Source: Hyphomicrobium sp. (GTDB lineage: Bacteria; Pseudomonadota; Alphaproteobacteria; Rhizobiales; Hyphomicrobiaceae). From it: a stretch of DNA of 64,000 nt. Position numbers and translations under genes: made by a program. Positions 30,530-47,853 of this stretch are shown here, one piece after another; position 1 is the stretch's first letter, and each line of letters starts with the position of its first letter. A model generated the notes under the pieces. It made no database searches. It was not told where the DNA came from and was given only the letters and a program-made list of their open reading frames with translations. The stretch lies in contig PERI01000002.1 of NCBI GenBank assembly GCA_002928515.1, positions 62,001-126,000 on the forward strand, in the 5' to 3' direction.

Positions 30530-31756
30530 TTAGCTCGTGCGCGCGACGCCAAATAGGTGCGCTAGATCTTTGAAGAAGATTCTGACATGCGCGATGGGTT
30601 TGGAACGCACCAACTCTTTGTGCATGTACGATTGCCAAGTGAGCTGCTGCACATCGCGATCACGGCAGATATCGACAAAGCGTTCGCGGCGGCTATCGTT
30701 CTTGTACCAAAAATATTGCATCATTCCGAGCACCCAAAACACGGTGCCGTGCGCCTTCATGAAACGTTTGCGGGCTGTTTTAAGTTGGCGTGCATCGCCT
30801 GTTACTAAATATTGATGCGCTGCATCGGCGGATAAGCGCCCGCCATACATCGCGTAATAAATGCCTTCACCCGATGCTGGCGCAACGACACCAGCTGCAT
30901 CGCCTGCAAGGATCACATCGCGGCCGTTATCCCAGCGCTTCAGCGGTCGCAACGGAATAGGTGCGCCTTCACGACGAATAGTTTCCGATCCTGTTAGTCC
31001 TGCAATGTCGCGCAACTCTCCAACGGCTGTTCGCAGCGAAAACCCTTTATGTGCCGATCCCGTTCCAACGCTTGTCGTGTCGCCGTGCGGGAAAATCCAT
31101 GCGTAGAAATCAGGAGACAATGAGCCTTGATAAAAGACATCGCAGCGCTTGGCATCGAAGGCCGAGCCATTTTTCGTGGCGGCCATGGAAGCTTCAGGTG
31201 AAGGGGAGCGAACGATTTCATGATAGGCGAACACAAAGGGTGTTCTCTCCGCGCCTGGTATGGCTTGGCGCCCAACTGCGGACTTTGCACCATCCGCGCC
31301 GATCACGCAGCGCGCACGCACTGTTTCCAATGTTGCTTCATCGCTGCCTTTGGGTCGATAGGAAATGACCGAAACGCCATCTTTATCGCGCGTGATTTTT
31401 TCAAATGTGCCCGTGCGTCTCACGGCACCGTCTTTTTCTGCGCGCATGCGTAGCCATTCATCGAACACATCACGATCGACCATTCCGACGTAGCCGCCTG
31501 ACTCAATCGGCATATCGACCTGTTTATTCGCGGGCGAAACGATGCGCGCACATGTGACTTTGGCGACGATCAATTCGTCGGGAATTTCGAAATCTTTAAT
31601 CAAACGCGGAGGAATTGCTCCGCCACAGGGTTTGATTCTGCCAGCGCGGTCGAGCAGCAAAACACTATGGCCTTGCTTGGCCAGATCACTTGCTGCGGTT
31701 GCCCCTGAAGGTCCACCACCAACCACAACGACATCGTAGATTTCGGTGTTCGTCAT
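30530..31756 (-). CDS. bchP: Geranylgeranyl diphosphate reductase
   Basis: VVVVGGGPSGATAASDLAKQGHSVLLLDRAGRIKPCGGAIPPRLIKDF; AGDAAGVVAPASGEGIYYAMYGGRLSA. Confidence 0.97.
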   Translation of the reverse strand: MTNTEIYDVVVVGGGPSGATAASDLAKQGHSVLLLDRAGRIKPCGGAIPPRLIKDFEIPDELIVAKVTCARIVSPANKQVDMPIESGGYVGMVDRDVFDEWLRMRAEKDGAVRRTGTFEKITRDKDGVSVISYRPKGSDEATLETVRARCVIGADGAKSAVGRQAIPGAERTPFVFAYHEIVRSPSPEASMAATKNGSAFDAKRCDVFYQGSLSPDFYAWIFPHGDTTSVGTGSAHKGFSLRTAVGELRDIAGLTGSETIRREGAPIPLRPLKRWDNGRDVILAGDAAGVVAPASGEGIYYAMYGGRLSADAAHQYLVTGDARQLKTARKRFMKAHGTVFWVLGMMQYFWYKNDSRRERFVDICRDRDVQQLTWQSYMHKELVRSKPIAHVRIFFKDLAHLFGVARTS

Positions 31757-33105
31757 GACACTGACCCTCGCTGGAATTTTGCAAGACTTGTATTTTCAAG
31801 CTGCGCATCAGAGCGCGCTGATTTTTTGTCTGGGGCAATCGCTTTGGCAGCGAGCCCCGCTGCAACGACAAACAAGACAGCCTCTATAAAAAATACGGTG
31901 GTGTATGCGGTCACCGGTTGATCGACGAATTGGCGAATGACATCCACGCCGACGGCACCAAGGAAACCGCCAGAGCCAAAGGCTACTGCTTGCGCTGCAC
32001 CCCACATGCCCATGCGCACGCCTTCGCGCGACTTTGCCCCTGAGCCTGCCAATTGCATCATCGAGCCAATGGCGGACACTGCGAATGCCCCGTTTGCCAG
32101 CCCCAGCGCAAAAACAGTGGCGCGCAAAGGCCAGTCTGGCCCGCCTGTGCCTGATGCGACGAGCGTCAAGAGCGCCATCGCCGATGCTAGGCATCCAGCG
32201 ATTGTCCAGCTCCGCAAGCTGCCGATGCCAAGCCCTGCGCTTCCGGCAAGTGCTACCAATATCATTCCTGAGAACACGCCGCCGTGTTGCACGCCTGCCA
32301 ATTTTGTCGATTCACCTGGCGTCATACCGAACACAATGCCGGCGAACGGCTCCAAGATGAGATCCTGCATGCTGTAGGCTAGCATCGAGATGAAGACGAA
32401 AATCGTAAAGCGCCGGGCTTGCGGTTCACTCCACACTTCGCTGAGGGCCTGACGGAATGGCGGTTTCTCTATGTGCTTGCGAGCTTCGATTGCGGCTTGT
32501 CCTGCCGCATCATCTTCCATGCGCCAGAGTGCGATCACAGTTACGAGCACCGCAATCGCCGATACGGCAGATGTGACGGCTACCAGTCTCTCTGGAGAAA
32601 ATGGATCTAGGAAATGTCCAGCGATGATCGTTGTGACAACGAAGCCTGCAATCATCATCAGCCAGACAATGGTGGCAGCGGCGCCTCGCCGATCCTCACC
32701 GACACGGGTAGCAAGAAACGCTAGAAGCGTCGTGCCTGCTGCGCCGACACCTGCACCGATGGCAGCGAAAGATACTATGGCGAGGGCTATTCCAGCGGCG
32801 ACATTGGTTGTCATCCACGCGGTTGCGATCGCTGCACCTGCACCGCCCAATGCTAGCGTAATCATTCCGCCGAGAATCCAGGGTGTGCGGCGTCCACCGA
32901 TGTCGGAACCGTAGCCCCATCGCGGGCGAAGAAATTGCAGCACGTAATGAAAGGCGACGAGCGCTCCGGGAAGGACGGCCGGTAAAGCCAATTCAACCAC
33001 CATAACGCGGTTCATCGTCGAGGTTGTTAGAACGACAATCGCGCCAAGTGCTGTTTGCACGAGGCCCAGACGCACGATGCCGATCCAACCCAGCCGATCT
33101 TGCAC
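31753..33105 (-). CDS. PucC/LhaA-family MFS transporter (bch2-type) between bchP and bchG
   Basis: LVQTALGAIVVLTTSTMNRVMVVELALPAVLPGALVAFHYVLQFLRPRWGYGSDIGGRRTPWILGGM. GTG start at 33105 likely. Confidence 0.92.
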   Translation of the reverse strand: MQDRLGWIGIVRLGLVQTALGAIVVLTTSTMNRVMVVELALPAVLPGALVAFHYVLQFLRPRWGYGSDIGGRRTPWILGGMITLALGGAGAAIATAWMTTNVAAGIALAIVSFAAIGAGVGAAGTTLLAFLATRVGEDRRGAAATIVWLMMIAGFVVTTIIAGHFLDPFSPERLVAVTSAVSAIAVLVTVIALWRMEDDAAGQAAIEARKHIEKPPFRQALSEVWSEPQARRFTIFVFISMLAYSMQDLILEPFAGIVFGMTPGESTKLAGVQHGGVFSGMILVALAGSAGLGIGSLRSWTIAGCLASAMALLTLVASGTGGPDWPLRATVFALGLANGAFAVSAIGSMMQLAGSGAKSREGVRMGMWGAAQAVAFGSGGFLGAVGVDVIRQFVDQPVTAYTTVFFIEAVLFVVAAGLAAKAIAPDKKSARSDAQLENTSLAKFQRGSVS

Positions 33106-33106
33106 A

Positions 33107-34012
33107 TCATCCCCCTGCCAGCACGTCGCGGATTGCGAACGCACTGATCAACATGCCGAGCACGTAAAGCGTGACACCGGTGCCGTTGTACCAAGGCGCC
33201 AATTCACGCGGTTTTTTTATCAATTTTGTCATGAGCAAAATTTGCACAGCGAGAAGCGCTGTTACACCTGCTGCGTGATACGACTTGTCCCACGATACCA
33301 GCAGCGCAATCACAACAACTTGTGCGAATGCCATGACGATACATGCCAGCTTCGCCGCGCGATCAACGCCGAGCTGAACAGGAAGCGATCGCACGCCCAT
33401 CTGACGATCACCTTCAACCGACTTAAAATCGTTGAGGGTCATGATGCCGTGAGCGCCGACGCTATAGAGAAATGCCAACAGCGTGATGCGATAGTCCGGC
33501 AGTCCACCGACGATGACGACGGCGCCTGTGAACCACGCCAATCCTTCGTAGCAAATTGCGCAGGCCGCATTTCCCCACCAGCCGTTCTCTTTCAATCGCA
33601 ATGGCGGCGCACTGTAAGCCCATGCCAATGCTAAACCGACGACCGCTGCTACAAATCCCCAGACCCCCAACAGCAAAGACACCGCGAGCGACAGCAGCGT
33701 CCATGCAATAGCGATGTATAAACCCCACCGACCCGGTATGCGACCCGATGGGATCGGCCTGTTGGGTTCATTGATCGCATCGACATGCCGATCGAACCAA
33801 TCGTTCGCGGCTTGGCTTGTCCCACACACGAGTGGACCTGCCAGCAAAACACCGGCGACAAAAACCAACCAATTGGTACTTGAGAATGTGAACCCCGCAG
33901 ATACGAGGCCACACATAAACGCCCACATCGGCGCGAACCACGTGATGGGCTTGAGAAGCTCAAGCACAACGGCAGGTTCAGGGCGCGAGATCGTTAAAGC
34001 AGGCTGGGCCAT
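33107..34012 (-). CDS. bchG: Bacteriochlorophyll synthase (start at MAQPALTISR; ORF track to 34039)
   Basis: UbiA-type: SQAANDWFDRHVDAINEPNRPIPSGRIPGRWGLYIA; GIMTLNDFKSVEGDRQMGVRSLPVQLG. Confidence 0.96.
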   Translation of the reverse strand: MAQPALTISRPEPAVVLELLKPITWFAPMWAFMCGLVSAGFTFSSTNWLVFVAGVLLAGPLVCGTSQAANDWFDRHVDAINEPNRPIPSGRIPGRWGLYIAIAWTLLSLAVSLLLGVWGFVAAVVGLALAWAYSAPPLRLKENGWWGNAACAICYEGLAWFTGAVVIVGGLPDYRITLLAFLYSVGAHGIMTLNDFKSVEGDRQMGVRSLPVQLGVDRAAKLACIVMAFAQVVVIALLVSWDKSYHAAGVTALLAVQILLMTKLIKKPRELAPWYNGTGVTLYVLGMLISAFAIRDVLAGG

Positions 34013-34038
34013 GCGCAAAAAGTACGCTTCGACCCGCA

Positions 34039-34062
34039 TAGTGTCAATCTATGCTTACACTA
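34039..34062. promoter_or_regulatory. PpsR/CrtJ-type operator upstream of bchG
   Basis: TAGTGT-CAATCTATGCTT-ACACTA, perfect 6-bp inverted repeat with TGT-N12-ACA (34042-34059). Confidence 0.8.
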
Positions 34063-34124
34063 TAACTGACGCATTTTTATTGACATTTTTGCGATAATAG
34101 CCGGGGCGGTAGAAAACTCGCGCG

Positions 34125-35564
34125 TCAATCTTCGAGGTCATCGCCATCTAGATCGCCAAGACCATAACGACGGAGCTTAGAGTATAAACCTTGCCGGCTC
34201 AGACCCAACATTTCCGCAGCAGACGCGCGATTATCGCCCGTTAGTTCTAATGCTGCCTCAATGCATAACCGCTCGATAATGTCGGTCGTATCACGAACAA
34301 GTTCTTTTAATGAAACGCGTCCTACCAATTCCGTCATTTGCTCAACGGAGCGCGGCAATTCACGGCGGCCATTGGAGACGGCCATGGCTTTGCGTCCGGT
34401 CAAGCGGATCGTGAAACCCAAACACGGTGCTTCACCATTTTCTACGGAAACCGCGGAGACTTCGACATCTTCCGACGATCCGTATTCACCGCGCACAATG
34501 GTTGCGAAATTGCGGATCGACCCGCGCTCTTTCAAATTAGAGGCGAGCACCTTGACATCGACATCGTGGCGACCGAGCCAACGCGATAGCGGTTCGCTCG
34601 CAGCTTGTTCTTCCGATGCAATTTGCGCCAATTCCAGGAACGCGGCATTGGCTTTCAAGACTCGACAATCGAGATCTGTCACGACAAATCCGTCGGGCAG
34701 CTTGTCAACAAAATCGAACACGTTCGATTTCGAATGAGATAGAGCCACGCCAGACACAGGTGACAAACGGATCAAGAAATGGCTGACATTTTCTTGCCTA
34801 AACAGCGAAGCCGAAACCGTAAACGCCTGCTTGGTATCGACCAGACGCGCCGTCACATCTTCAGCGCGACCGACATTGCGCACGGCTGCAAGATGGGCTT
34901 GAAGCGACTTGACACTATCGGCGTCGAAAATCTCAGGGAATGAACGACCACCTAGCCGCTTGACGGCAGCACTAAGCAAACGTGTCGCCGATGGATTGGA
35001 CTCCACAATCCGCATGGAGCTCGCGTCAACGACAAGTACGGCTTCAGACGCGACCTGGAATAAAAGTCTATAGCGGGTTTCGGCATGACGAAGCCGCGCA
35101 TACTCGCGTTCCATCGATTGATGGGTTTCGACCAAACGTTGTTGGAGTGCTGCAATCGCGCGCAAGGAGCGACCGACAGCAACGACGCGACCATTATCGC
35201 TCACTTCAACGACAGAATACCGGACAGGAACATCCGGCCCGCGCTTCGATGGATGATTGACCTGTCGTGAACGTTGCAAATCCTTGGAACCTGCCGCATC
35301 ACGCAGCAAATCCTCGATTTTTTCACGGCTTTCCACAGTCACGGTATCGAGCCAGCGCTGGCCGACCCACTTGCCGTAACCTTCTTTGATCAGATCTTCG
35401 TTGCCAACAGCGACGTCACGGATCACGCCTTTAGAGTCGATGACGAGAGCAATATCAGCGGCAGCTGCGATCAGACGCGAAGCGGCTTCGGCATCGAGGT
35501 CTCCGAGGGTCTTCTTCGGAGCGCGGAATAAGTCCAATGCTGCGCGAGCGGACTGCGTATCCAT
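34125..35564 (-). CDS. ppsR: PpsR/CrtJ photosystem repressor (PAS domains + Fis-type HTH)
   Basis: PAS-like repeats; C-terminal IERLCIEAALELTGDNRASAAEMLGLSRQGLYSKLRRYGL. Confidence 0.95.
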   Translation of the reverse strand: MDTQSARAALDLFRAPKKTLGDLDAEAASRLIAAAADIALVIDSKGVIRDVAVGNEDLIKEGYGKWVGQRWLDTVTVESREKIEDLLRDAAGSKDLQRSRQVNHPSKRGPDVPVRYSVVEVSDNGRVVAVGRSLRAIAALQQRLVETHQSMEREYARLRHAETRYRLLFQVASEAVLVVDASSMRIVESNPSATRLLSAAVKRLGGRSFPEIFDADSVKSLQAHLAAVRNVGRAEDVTARLVDTKQAFTVSASLFRQENVSHFLIRLSPVSGVALSHSKSNVFDFVDKLPDGFVVTDLDCRVLKANAAFLELAQIASEEQAASEPLSRWLGRHDVDVKVLASNLKERGSIRNFATIVRGEYGSSEDVEVSAVSVENGEAPCLGFTIRLTGRKAMAVSNGRRELPRSVEQMTELVGRVSLKELVRDTTDIIERLCIEAALELTGDNRASAAEMLGLSRQGLYSKLRRYGLGDLDGDDLED

Positions 35565-35624
35565 TCCGGCACTTATGTTCCTGTAGGTAACGTCTTTATT
35601 CCCTATATTCGCTCGCTCAGTCGA

Positions 35625-36527
35625 TTAACAGCTCCGCGCTGCTAATCCGAGCAAGGCAGGAAGTCGCAGGATAGCCTCGCGGCCATCGGCTGCCGTCGCA
35701 TCAGCACCTACTGCGGCGACGAGATCTGGGTTCGCATTAATCAGCGGACCACCGACCATGATTCCAGCGGCACGATTCTTAGAGTGTCTACGAGTCACTT
35801 GTATGGCTGACTTTACATGTTCTGTGAAAATTTCACAGCCAATAGAAAAGCCGACCACATCGAAACTGTGTGTGCGGACGATATCTTTTAACTCAGCGTG
35901 GTTTTGCGGGGCGACCGGGTGGACGTTCCACCCGGCGCGTCGAAAAAACTCCTGAACCATTGAAAGCCCTAGGGAATGTTGCTCTCCAGGGCACGGCGCC
36001 AAGAGCGCAGTGCGCGTCGCATGGCGACGATCTTCATGAATGTCCAACGTAGGCGTTAACCCGCTCAGCATGCGCTGCAAGCGTGTTAAACCGACCGTGA
36101 CGTCAGTAAAGTCACATAAATCGGCTTTCCACATATCGCCCAAACGACGTGCCGCAGGCCCGATAACGTCAAGAAAAAGCGTCTCCGTGGTCACGCCGCG
36201 CAATTGAAGAGACTCGAGAAACGCTATCCTGACATCGGCCGGTTGATGCAGTGCGATGTCCGCTAAGGACACGACATCGCCATCAGCGGGCAGAATATGC
36301 GACATGGTATTTCGAGATGTTTTGGCTGGATCAAGTCTATGAGCCAACATTAGCCGCGGAATGATTTCACTTTCAATCGTTCGAGCAAGGGCTGCGTGCT
36401 CTCCTTCGACACCGTGTCGCCGCTTGGGCTTAGTTCGCGACGAAGATCGCGTATTGACCGATGCTGAGTAATTTTCTTGCCCACCCCAGTCGGATACAGC
36501 TTCGACGAGTTGCCTAGAACTGGCCAT
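35625..36527 (-). CDS. PpaA/AerR-type cobalamin-binding regulator
   Basis: ALLAPCPGEQHSLGLSMVQEFFRRAGWNVHPVAPQNHAELKDIVRTHSFDVVGFSIGCE; adjacent to ppsR and divergent from bchF. Confidence 0.88.
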   Translation of the reverse strand: MASSRQLVEAVSDWGGQENYSASVNTRSSSRTKPKRRHGVEGEHAALARTIESEIIPRLMLAHRLDPAKTSRNTMSHILPADGDVVSLADIALHQPADVRIAFLESLQLRGVTTETLFLDVIGPAARRLGDMWKADLCDFTDVTVGLTRLQRMLSGLTPTLDIHEDRRHATRTALLAPCPGEQHSLGLSMVQEFFRRAGWNVHPVAPQNHAELKDIVRTHSFDVVGFSIGCEIFTEHVKSAIQVTRRHSKNRAAGIMVGGPLINANPDLVAAVGADATAADGREAILRLPALLGLAARSC

Positions 36528-36812
36528 TGACGCCTCCCTAACCCGTCATCGAACGCCTGGAATTTAATAGCGCAACATCGTCATTTATCCAGAAGTCAGG
36601 TGGCGGAACGCCTTCATGTTTTTTATTTATCGCAGACTTTAAGCACAGAGTGTCGCACTTCACCACTACGAATTTGACTATAGGACGCCTCGCACGAAAT
36701 TTTGTAAAGTTAAATGTACGTCTATTCAGGTTGACATTCTTACTGCGGCAGTCCTAGTCTCTGACATAACGCCACAAGCAAAAGCTTGGGATGTCAGGGG
36801 AGCAAAGACGCG

Positions 36813-38629
<1,817 letters not shown>

Positions 38630-38631
38630 AA

Positions 38632-40231
38632 ATGCAATTGACGTTGTGGACGTACGAAGGCCCTCCGCATATCGGCGCGATGCGCATCGCGACGGCCATG
38701 GAGGGCGTGCATTATGTGCTACATGCCCCACAGGGCGACACATATGCAGATCTTCTTTTCACGATGATCGAGCGCAATAAAAAGCGCCCACCGGTCACGT
38801 ACACAACCTTTCAAGCGCGCGATCTGGGTGGCGATACCGCTGATCTTTTCAAGTCAACGGCGCGTGACGCTTATGAGCGCTTCAAACCCGAAGCGATGTT
38901 GGTTGGTGCGTCATGCACTGCCGAACTCATTCAAGACGATCCAGGTGGGTTGGCTAAAGCGCTTGGGCTTCCAGTGCCGGTCGTTCCCTTAGAACTGCCT
39001 GCCTATCAGAAAAAAGAAAACTGGGGCGCGGCCGAAACTTTCTACCAACTCGTGCGAACGTTCGCTGGGCCATATGCTTTACCACCCGGTACCAAGCGTG
39101 AGCCGCGCGCGGCTGGCGTTCGTGCAAGCTGCAATATTCTGGGACCCGCAGCTCTCGGATTTCGTAATCGCGACGACTTGAAAGAAATCACATCGCTCCT
39201 TGGTGAAATTGGCGTAGATATCAAAGTGGTTGCTCCGCTCGGCGCGCGACCTTCCGATCTCGCACGTCTTGGCGACGCTGATTTCAATGTCGTGCTGTAT
39301 CCTGAAATTGCCGGTCAAGCCGCAACGTGGCTGCAACGCACATTCGACCAGAAGACGGTCAAAACAGTGCCGATTGGTGTCGGCGCGACACGGGCCTTCA
39401 TTGAAGAAGTTGCAAGCCTCGCCGGTGTCGATGCGAGCCATCTTTTAAGCCCTGAAGCGTCGCGCCTGCCTTGGTATTCGAGGTCGGTCGATAGCACGTA
39501 TCTCACCGGCAAACGCGTATTCGTGTTTGGCGATGCGACGCACGCGATTGCTGCGGCCAAGGTTGCGTCGAAGGAACTTGGTTTCACCGTCGTCGGTCTT
39601 GGGACGTACAGTCGCGAATTTGGCCGTGAGATGCGCGAGGCTGCGAAACTCTATGCCGTCGAACCTTTGATTACCGACGACTATCTCGAAGTCGAAGCCA
39701 AGGTTCATGAACTGCAGCCCGAACTGGTGCTCGGTACGCAGATGGAGCGGCACATCGCTAAGCGGCTTGGCATTCCGTGTGCCGTCATTTCATCGCCGGT
39801 CCATGTGCAGGACTTTCCTGCGCGTCATTCCCCACAAATGGGATTTGAAGGCGCGAACGTGTTGTTCGACACGTGGGTTCATCCGCTGATGATGGGCTTA
39901 GAAGAACATTTGCTCGCGATGTTCCGTGAAGATTTCGAATTCCATGACGACGCTGCGCCTTCGCATCTTGGTCATTCAAAAGTTCGCGAAGCGTCAAAGG
40001 CTACGACTCCAATTGCCGATGCTGCAATCGCAAGCGCTGCTGCTGTTGCCACAGCTTCGGACGCGGATGTCAGTGTTGTCGAAGCGCCCGCAATTATCAG
40101 TGGATGGGCGCCAGAAGCCGAACACGAACTCGCAAAAATTCCGTTTTTCGTTCGCGGCAAAGCGCGACGCAACACGGAACGTTACGCCGCCGAAAAGGGA
40201 ATAGCGACGATCACAATCGAGACCTTGTACG

Positions 40232-40257
<26 letters not shown>
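38632..40257 (+). CDS. bchB: Light-independent protochlorophyllide reductase subunit B
   Basis: [48 protein letters not shown]. Confidence 0.98.
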
Positions 40258-44918
<4,661 letters not shown>

Positions 44919-44919
<1 letters not shown>

Positions 44920-45629
44920 TGCACACGCTTTCGTACCGCCAACGCCGCGGACAAATTCAGAACTACTTTGACCGTACGGCGTCGGAAACCTGGGCGCGGC
45001 TGACGTCTGACGCGCCTGTCAGCCGTATTCGCGCAACCGTGCGGGCTGGCCGCGATCGCATGCGCGCCATTTTGCTAGCGACACTGCCGGACGACCTCAC
45101 TGGACGCCGCGTGCTCGATGCTGGATGTGGTACTGGTGCGCTCGCCGTCGAGGCCGCACGTCGCGGTGCCGATGTGGTTGCCATCGACATTGCTGGATCG
45201 CTGGTCGATGTCGCACGGGAGCGCGCATCGAGCGGATTGATCGACACGGGCAAAGGCAGAGTTGAATTTCTCGTTGGCGACATGATCGATCCGTCGCTTG
45301 GCCGCTTCGACCACATCGTCGCTATGGACAGTCTTATTCACTATCGCACACCAGATATGGTTGGCATGGTTGCAAGCTTGGCTAGCATGGCAGATCGATC
45401 GGTTGCCTTCACGTTCGCGCCGCGCACGCCGCTGCTGACTGTGATGCATTCGGTCGGCAAGTTGTTTCCAAAATCCGATCGTGCACCGGCTATCGAGCCT
45501 GTCGATAGCAACGAACTGCGTCGGCAAATTCTGGCGCATTCTGGCCTTGCCGGTTGGCAGCCACAGCCGACAACGCGCATCGACAGTGGGTTTTATATGT
45601 CCGAAGCGATGGAGGTCTCGCGCGGATGA
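44919..45629 (+). CDS. bchM: Magnesium protoporphyrin IX methyltransferase
   Basis: YFDRTASETWARLTSDAPVSRIRATVRAGRDRMRAILLATLPDDLTGRRVLDAGCGTGALAVEAARRGADVVAIDI. Confidence 0.97.
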
Positions 45630-47059
45630 AGCAGCTGAATGCGAGATTGGCTAGCCAGTGGGCAAATATCAGCCCACGCTTTTTGCCGTTCGCGGATGCT
45701 GCGACGCCTGAGCTTCCTATGGTTCGCTTACTGCGCTTGTCGATGTTCCAGTTCTCGGTCGCGATGGCTGTGGTGCTGCTCAATGGTACTTTGAACCGCG
45801 TGATGATCGTCGAACTTGGCGTGCCAAGCTTCATCGTCGCGCTGATGGTTTCACTACCACTTCTATTTGCACCGTTGCGCGCATTGATCGGCTATCGCTC
45901 AGACAGTTTCCGCTCCGCACTGGGATGGCGGCGCGTTCCATTCATTTGGTTCGGGTCCATGCTGCAATTCGGCGGCCTTGCGATTATGCCGTTTGCGCTG
46001 CTCATTCTATCGGGCGACACGACGGGGCCGGCTTGGGTCGGGACGGTCGGTGCAGCGCTTGCGTTTCTTCTCGTCGGAGCTGGTCTCCACACCACGCAAA
46101 CGGCCGGTCTTGCGCTTGCGACAGATCTCGCGCCTGCCGGCAGCCGTCCGCGCGTTGTCGCATTTCTGTATGTCATGCTGCTCGTTGGTATGGTTGTCAG
46201 CGCTTTTGTATTCAGCGCGCTGCTGGCAAACTTTAGTCAACTCCGCCTCATTCAAGTTGTGCAAGGGGCGGCCGTCGTAACGATGGCATTCAATATTATC
46301 GCGTTGTGGAAGCAAGAAGCACGCAATCCTGCACTTGCCACGCAAGCGCCGCCGGAGCACTCGTTCAGCGAGGCATGGCGCTCCTTCACTCAGGGCCACC
46401 AGGCCGTTCGCGCGCTTGTCGCTGTGGGGCTTGGAACCGCTGCCTTCAGTATGCAAGATATTCTGCTGGAGCCATATGGTGGCGAAATTCTCAACCTGAC
46501 TGTGGGCGAGACGACGGCTCTGACGGGATTACTCGCGCTCGGCACACTTGCTGGATTCGCGCTGGCCGGACATTCGATGACACGCGGTGCTGACCCTTAT
46601 CGTCTCGCAGCCTTCGGTGCGATCGTCGGGCTCGCTGCATTTCCAGCCGTCATGCTCGCAGCTCCCGCTGGTTCTGCAATTCTGTTTCGCGTCGGTGTTG
46701 TGCTGATCGGTTTTGGTGCCGGATTGTTTGCTGTCAGCACGCTGACGGCTGCCATGGCCATGGCTCAGGACGATAACCGCGGATTGGCTCTGGGCGCATG
46801 GGGCGCAGTGCAAGCCACAGCGGCTGGGTTGGCTATCGCGCTTGGGGGCGCTGTTCGTGACATCGTCTCGACACTTGCGAATTCCGGTGCGCTTGGCGAT
46901 GCGTTGAGCGGTCCGGCCGTTGGCTACAACGCCGTCTACAATATCGAAATTTTACTGCTGTTTGCCACGCTTGTCGCGATCGGCCCGCTTGTTCGTCCTG
47001 TGCAAGCTGACCGCCCACTTCACTCATCTAAATTCGGTCTGTCAGAATTTCCCGGATAA
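45626..47059 (+). CDS. lhaA: LH1 assembly protein, PucC/LhaA family (start at MKQLNARL)
   Basis: LLRLSMFQFSVAMAVVLLNGTLNRVMIVELGVPSFIVALMVSLPLLFAPLRALIGYRSD; between bchM and puhA; ATGA overlap with bchM. Confidence 0.95.
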   Translation: MKQLNARLASQWANISPRFLPFADAATPELPMVRLLRLSMFQFSVAMAVVLLNGTLNRVMIVELGVPSFIVALMVSLPLLFAPLRALIGYRSDSFRSALGWRRVPFIWFGSMLQFGGLAIMPFALLILSGDTTGPAWVGTVGAALAFLLVGAGLHTTQTAGLALATDLAPAGSRPRVVAFLYVMLLVGMVVSAFVFSALLANFSQLRLIQVVQGAAVVTMAFNIIALWKQEARNPALATQAPPEHSFSEAWRSFTQGHQAVRALVAVGLGTAAFSMQDILLEPYGGEILNLTVGETTALTGLLALGTLAGFALAGHSMTRGADPYRLAAFGAIVGLAAFPAVMLAAPAGSAILFRVGVVLIGFGAGLFAVSTLTAAMAMAQDDNRGLALGAWGAVQATAAGLAIALGGAVRDIVSTLANSGALGDALSGPAVGYNAVYNIEILLLFATLVAIGPLVRPVQADRPLHSSKFGLSEFPG

Positions 47060-47085
47060 CGCATTTACACACGGAGGTATCCACC

Positions 47086-47853
47086 ATGAAACTTGGACAA
47101 ATCACGAGCTACATTGATGTAGCGCAGGTAATGATATGGCTATTCTGGGCTTTCTTCGTCGGGCTCATCATCTACATTCGCCGCGAAGATCGGCGCGAAG
47201 GCTATCCGTTGTTCTCGGAGCCATCGAACACCTATAAGAGCGGCGATTTCTTCTTCATTCCGCCGCCGAAAGTTTTCAAACTTCCTCATGGCGGAACAGC
47301 GACGGCACCGAACGGCAAAGTCGATGCCCGCGATCACCGCGCTGCGAAAGTCGAACCTTGGCCGGGCGCGCCGCTAGCACCGATTGGCGATCCCATGCTG
47401 GCTGCCGTTGGACCAGGTTCCTACGCTGAACGCTCCAACACCGTTGACCTCACGCATGAAGGTGCTGCTAAAATCGTACCGTTGCGGGTTGCCACGAATT
47501 TCTATCTGGAATCGCGCGATCCAGATCCGCGTGGCTTCGATGTGATCGGAGGAGACGGCAACTCCGGCGGCAAAGTTACCGACGTTTGGGTCGATCGCTC
47601 GGAAGTCATCATCCGTTATCTCGAAGTCGAGGTTGCAGCCGGTAAAACGGTTCTGTTGCCGATTAACTTCGCCACTGTCGATGGCCGTCGCGGCCGCGTG
47701 AATGTTAAAGCCATCTTTGGCCATCACTTCGCGCAAGTTCCGGCGATTGCGAACGCCAACCAGGTGACGTTACTGGAAGAAGACAAGATCACGGCTTATT
47801 ACGGCGGTGGTACACTGTACGCGCATCCATCCAGGCAGGAGCCGCTGTTTTGA
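47086..47853 (+). CDS. puhA: Photosynthetic reaction centre H subunit
   Basis: YIDVAQVMIWLFWAFFVGLIIYIRREDRREGYPLFSEP...DVWVDRSEVIIRYLEVEV. Confidence 0.98.
   Translation: MKLGQITSYIDVAQVMIWLFWAFFVGLIIYIRREDRREGYPLFSEPSNTYKSGDFFFIPPPKVFKLPHGGTATAPNGKVDARDHRAAKVEPWPGAPLAPIGDPMLAAVGPGSYAERSNTVDLTHEGAAKIVPLRVATNFYLESRDPDPRGFDVIGGDGNSGGKVTDVWVDRSEVIIRYLEVEVAAGKTVLLPINFATVDGRRGRVNVKAIFGHHFAQVPAIANANQVTLLEEDKITAYYGGGTLYAHPSRQEPLF

Noticed and set aside
36703-36720. TGT-N12-ACG upstream of bchF as a PpsR site
   Set aside because: One half-site base is wrong (ACG rather than ACA); not listed as an operator although weak binding is possible.
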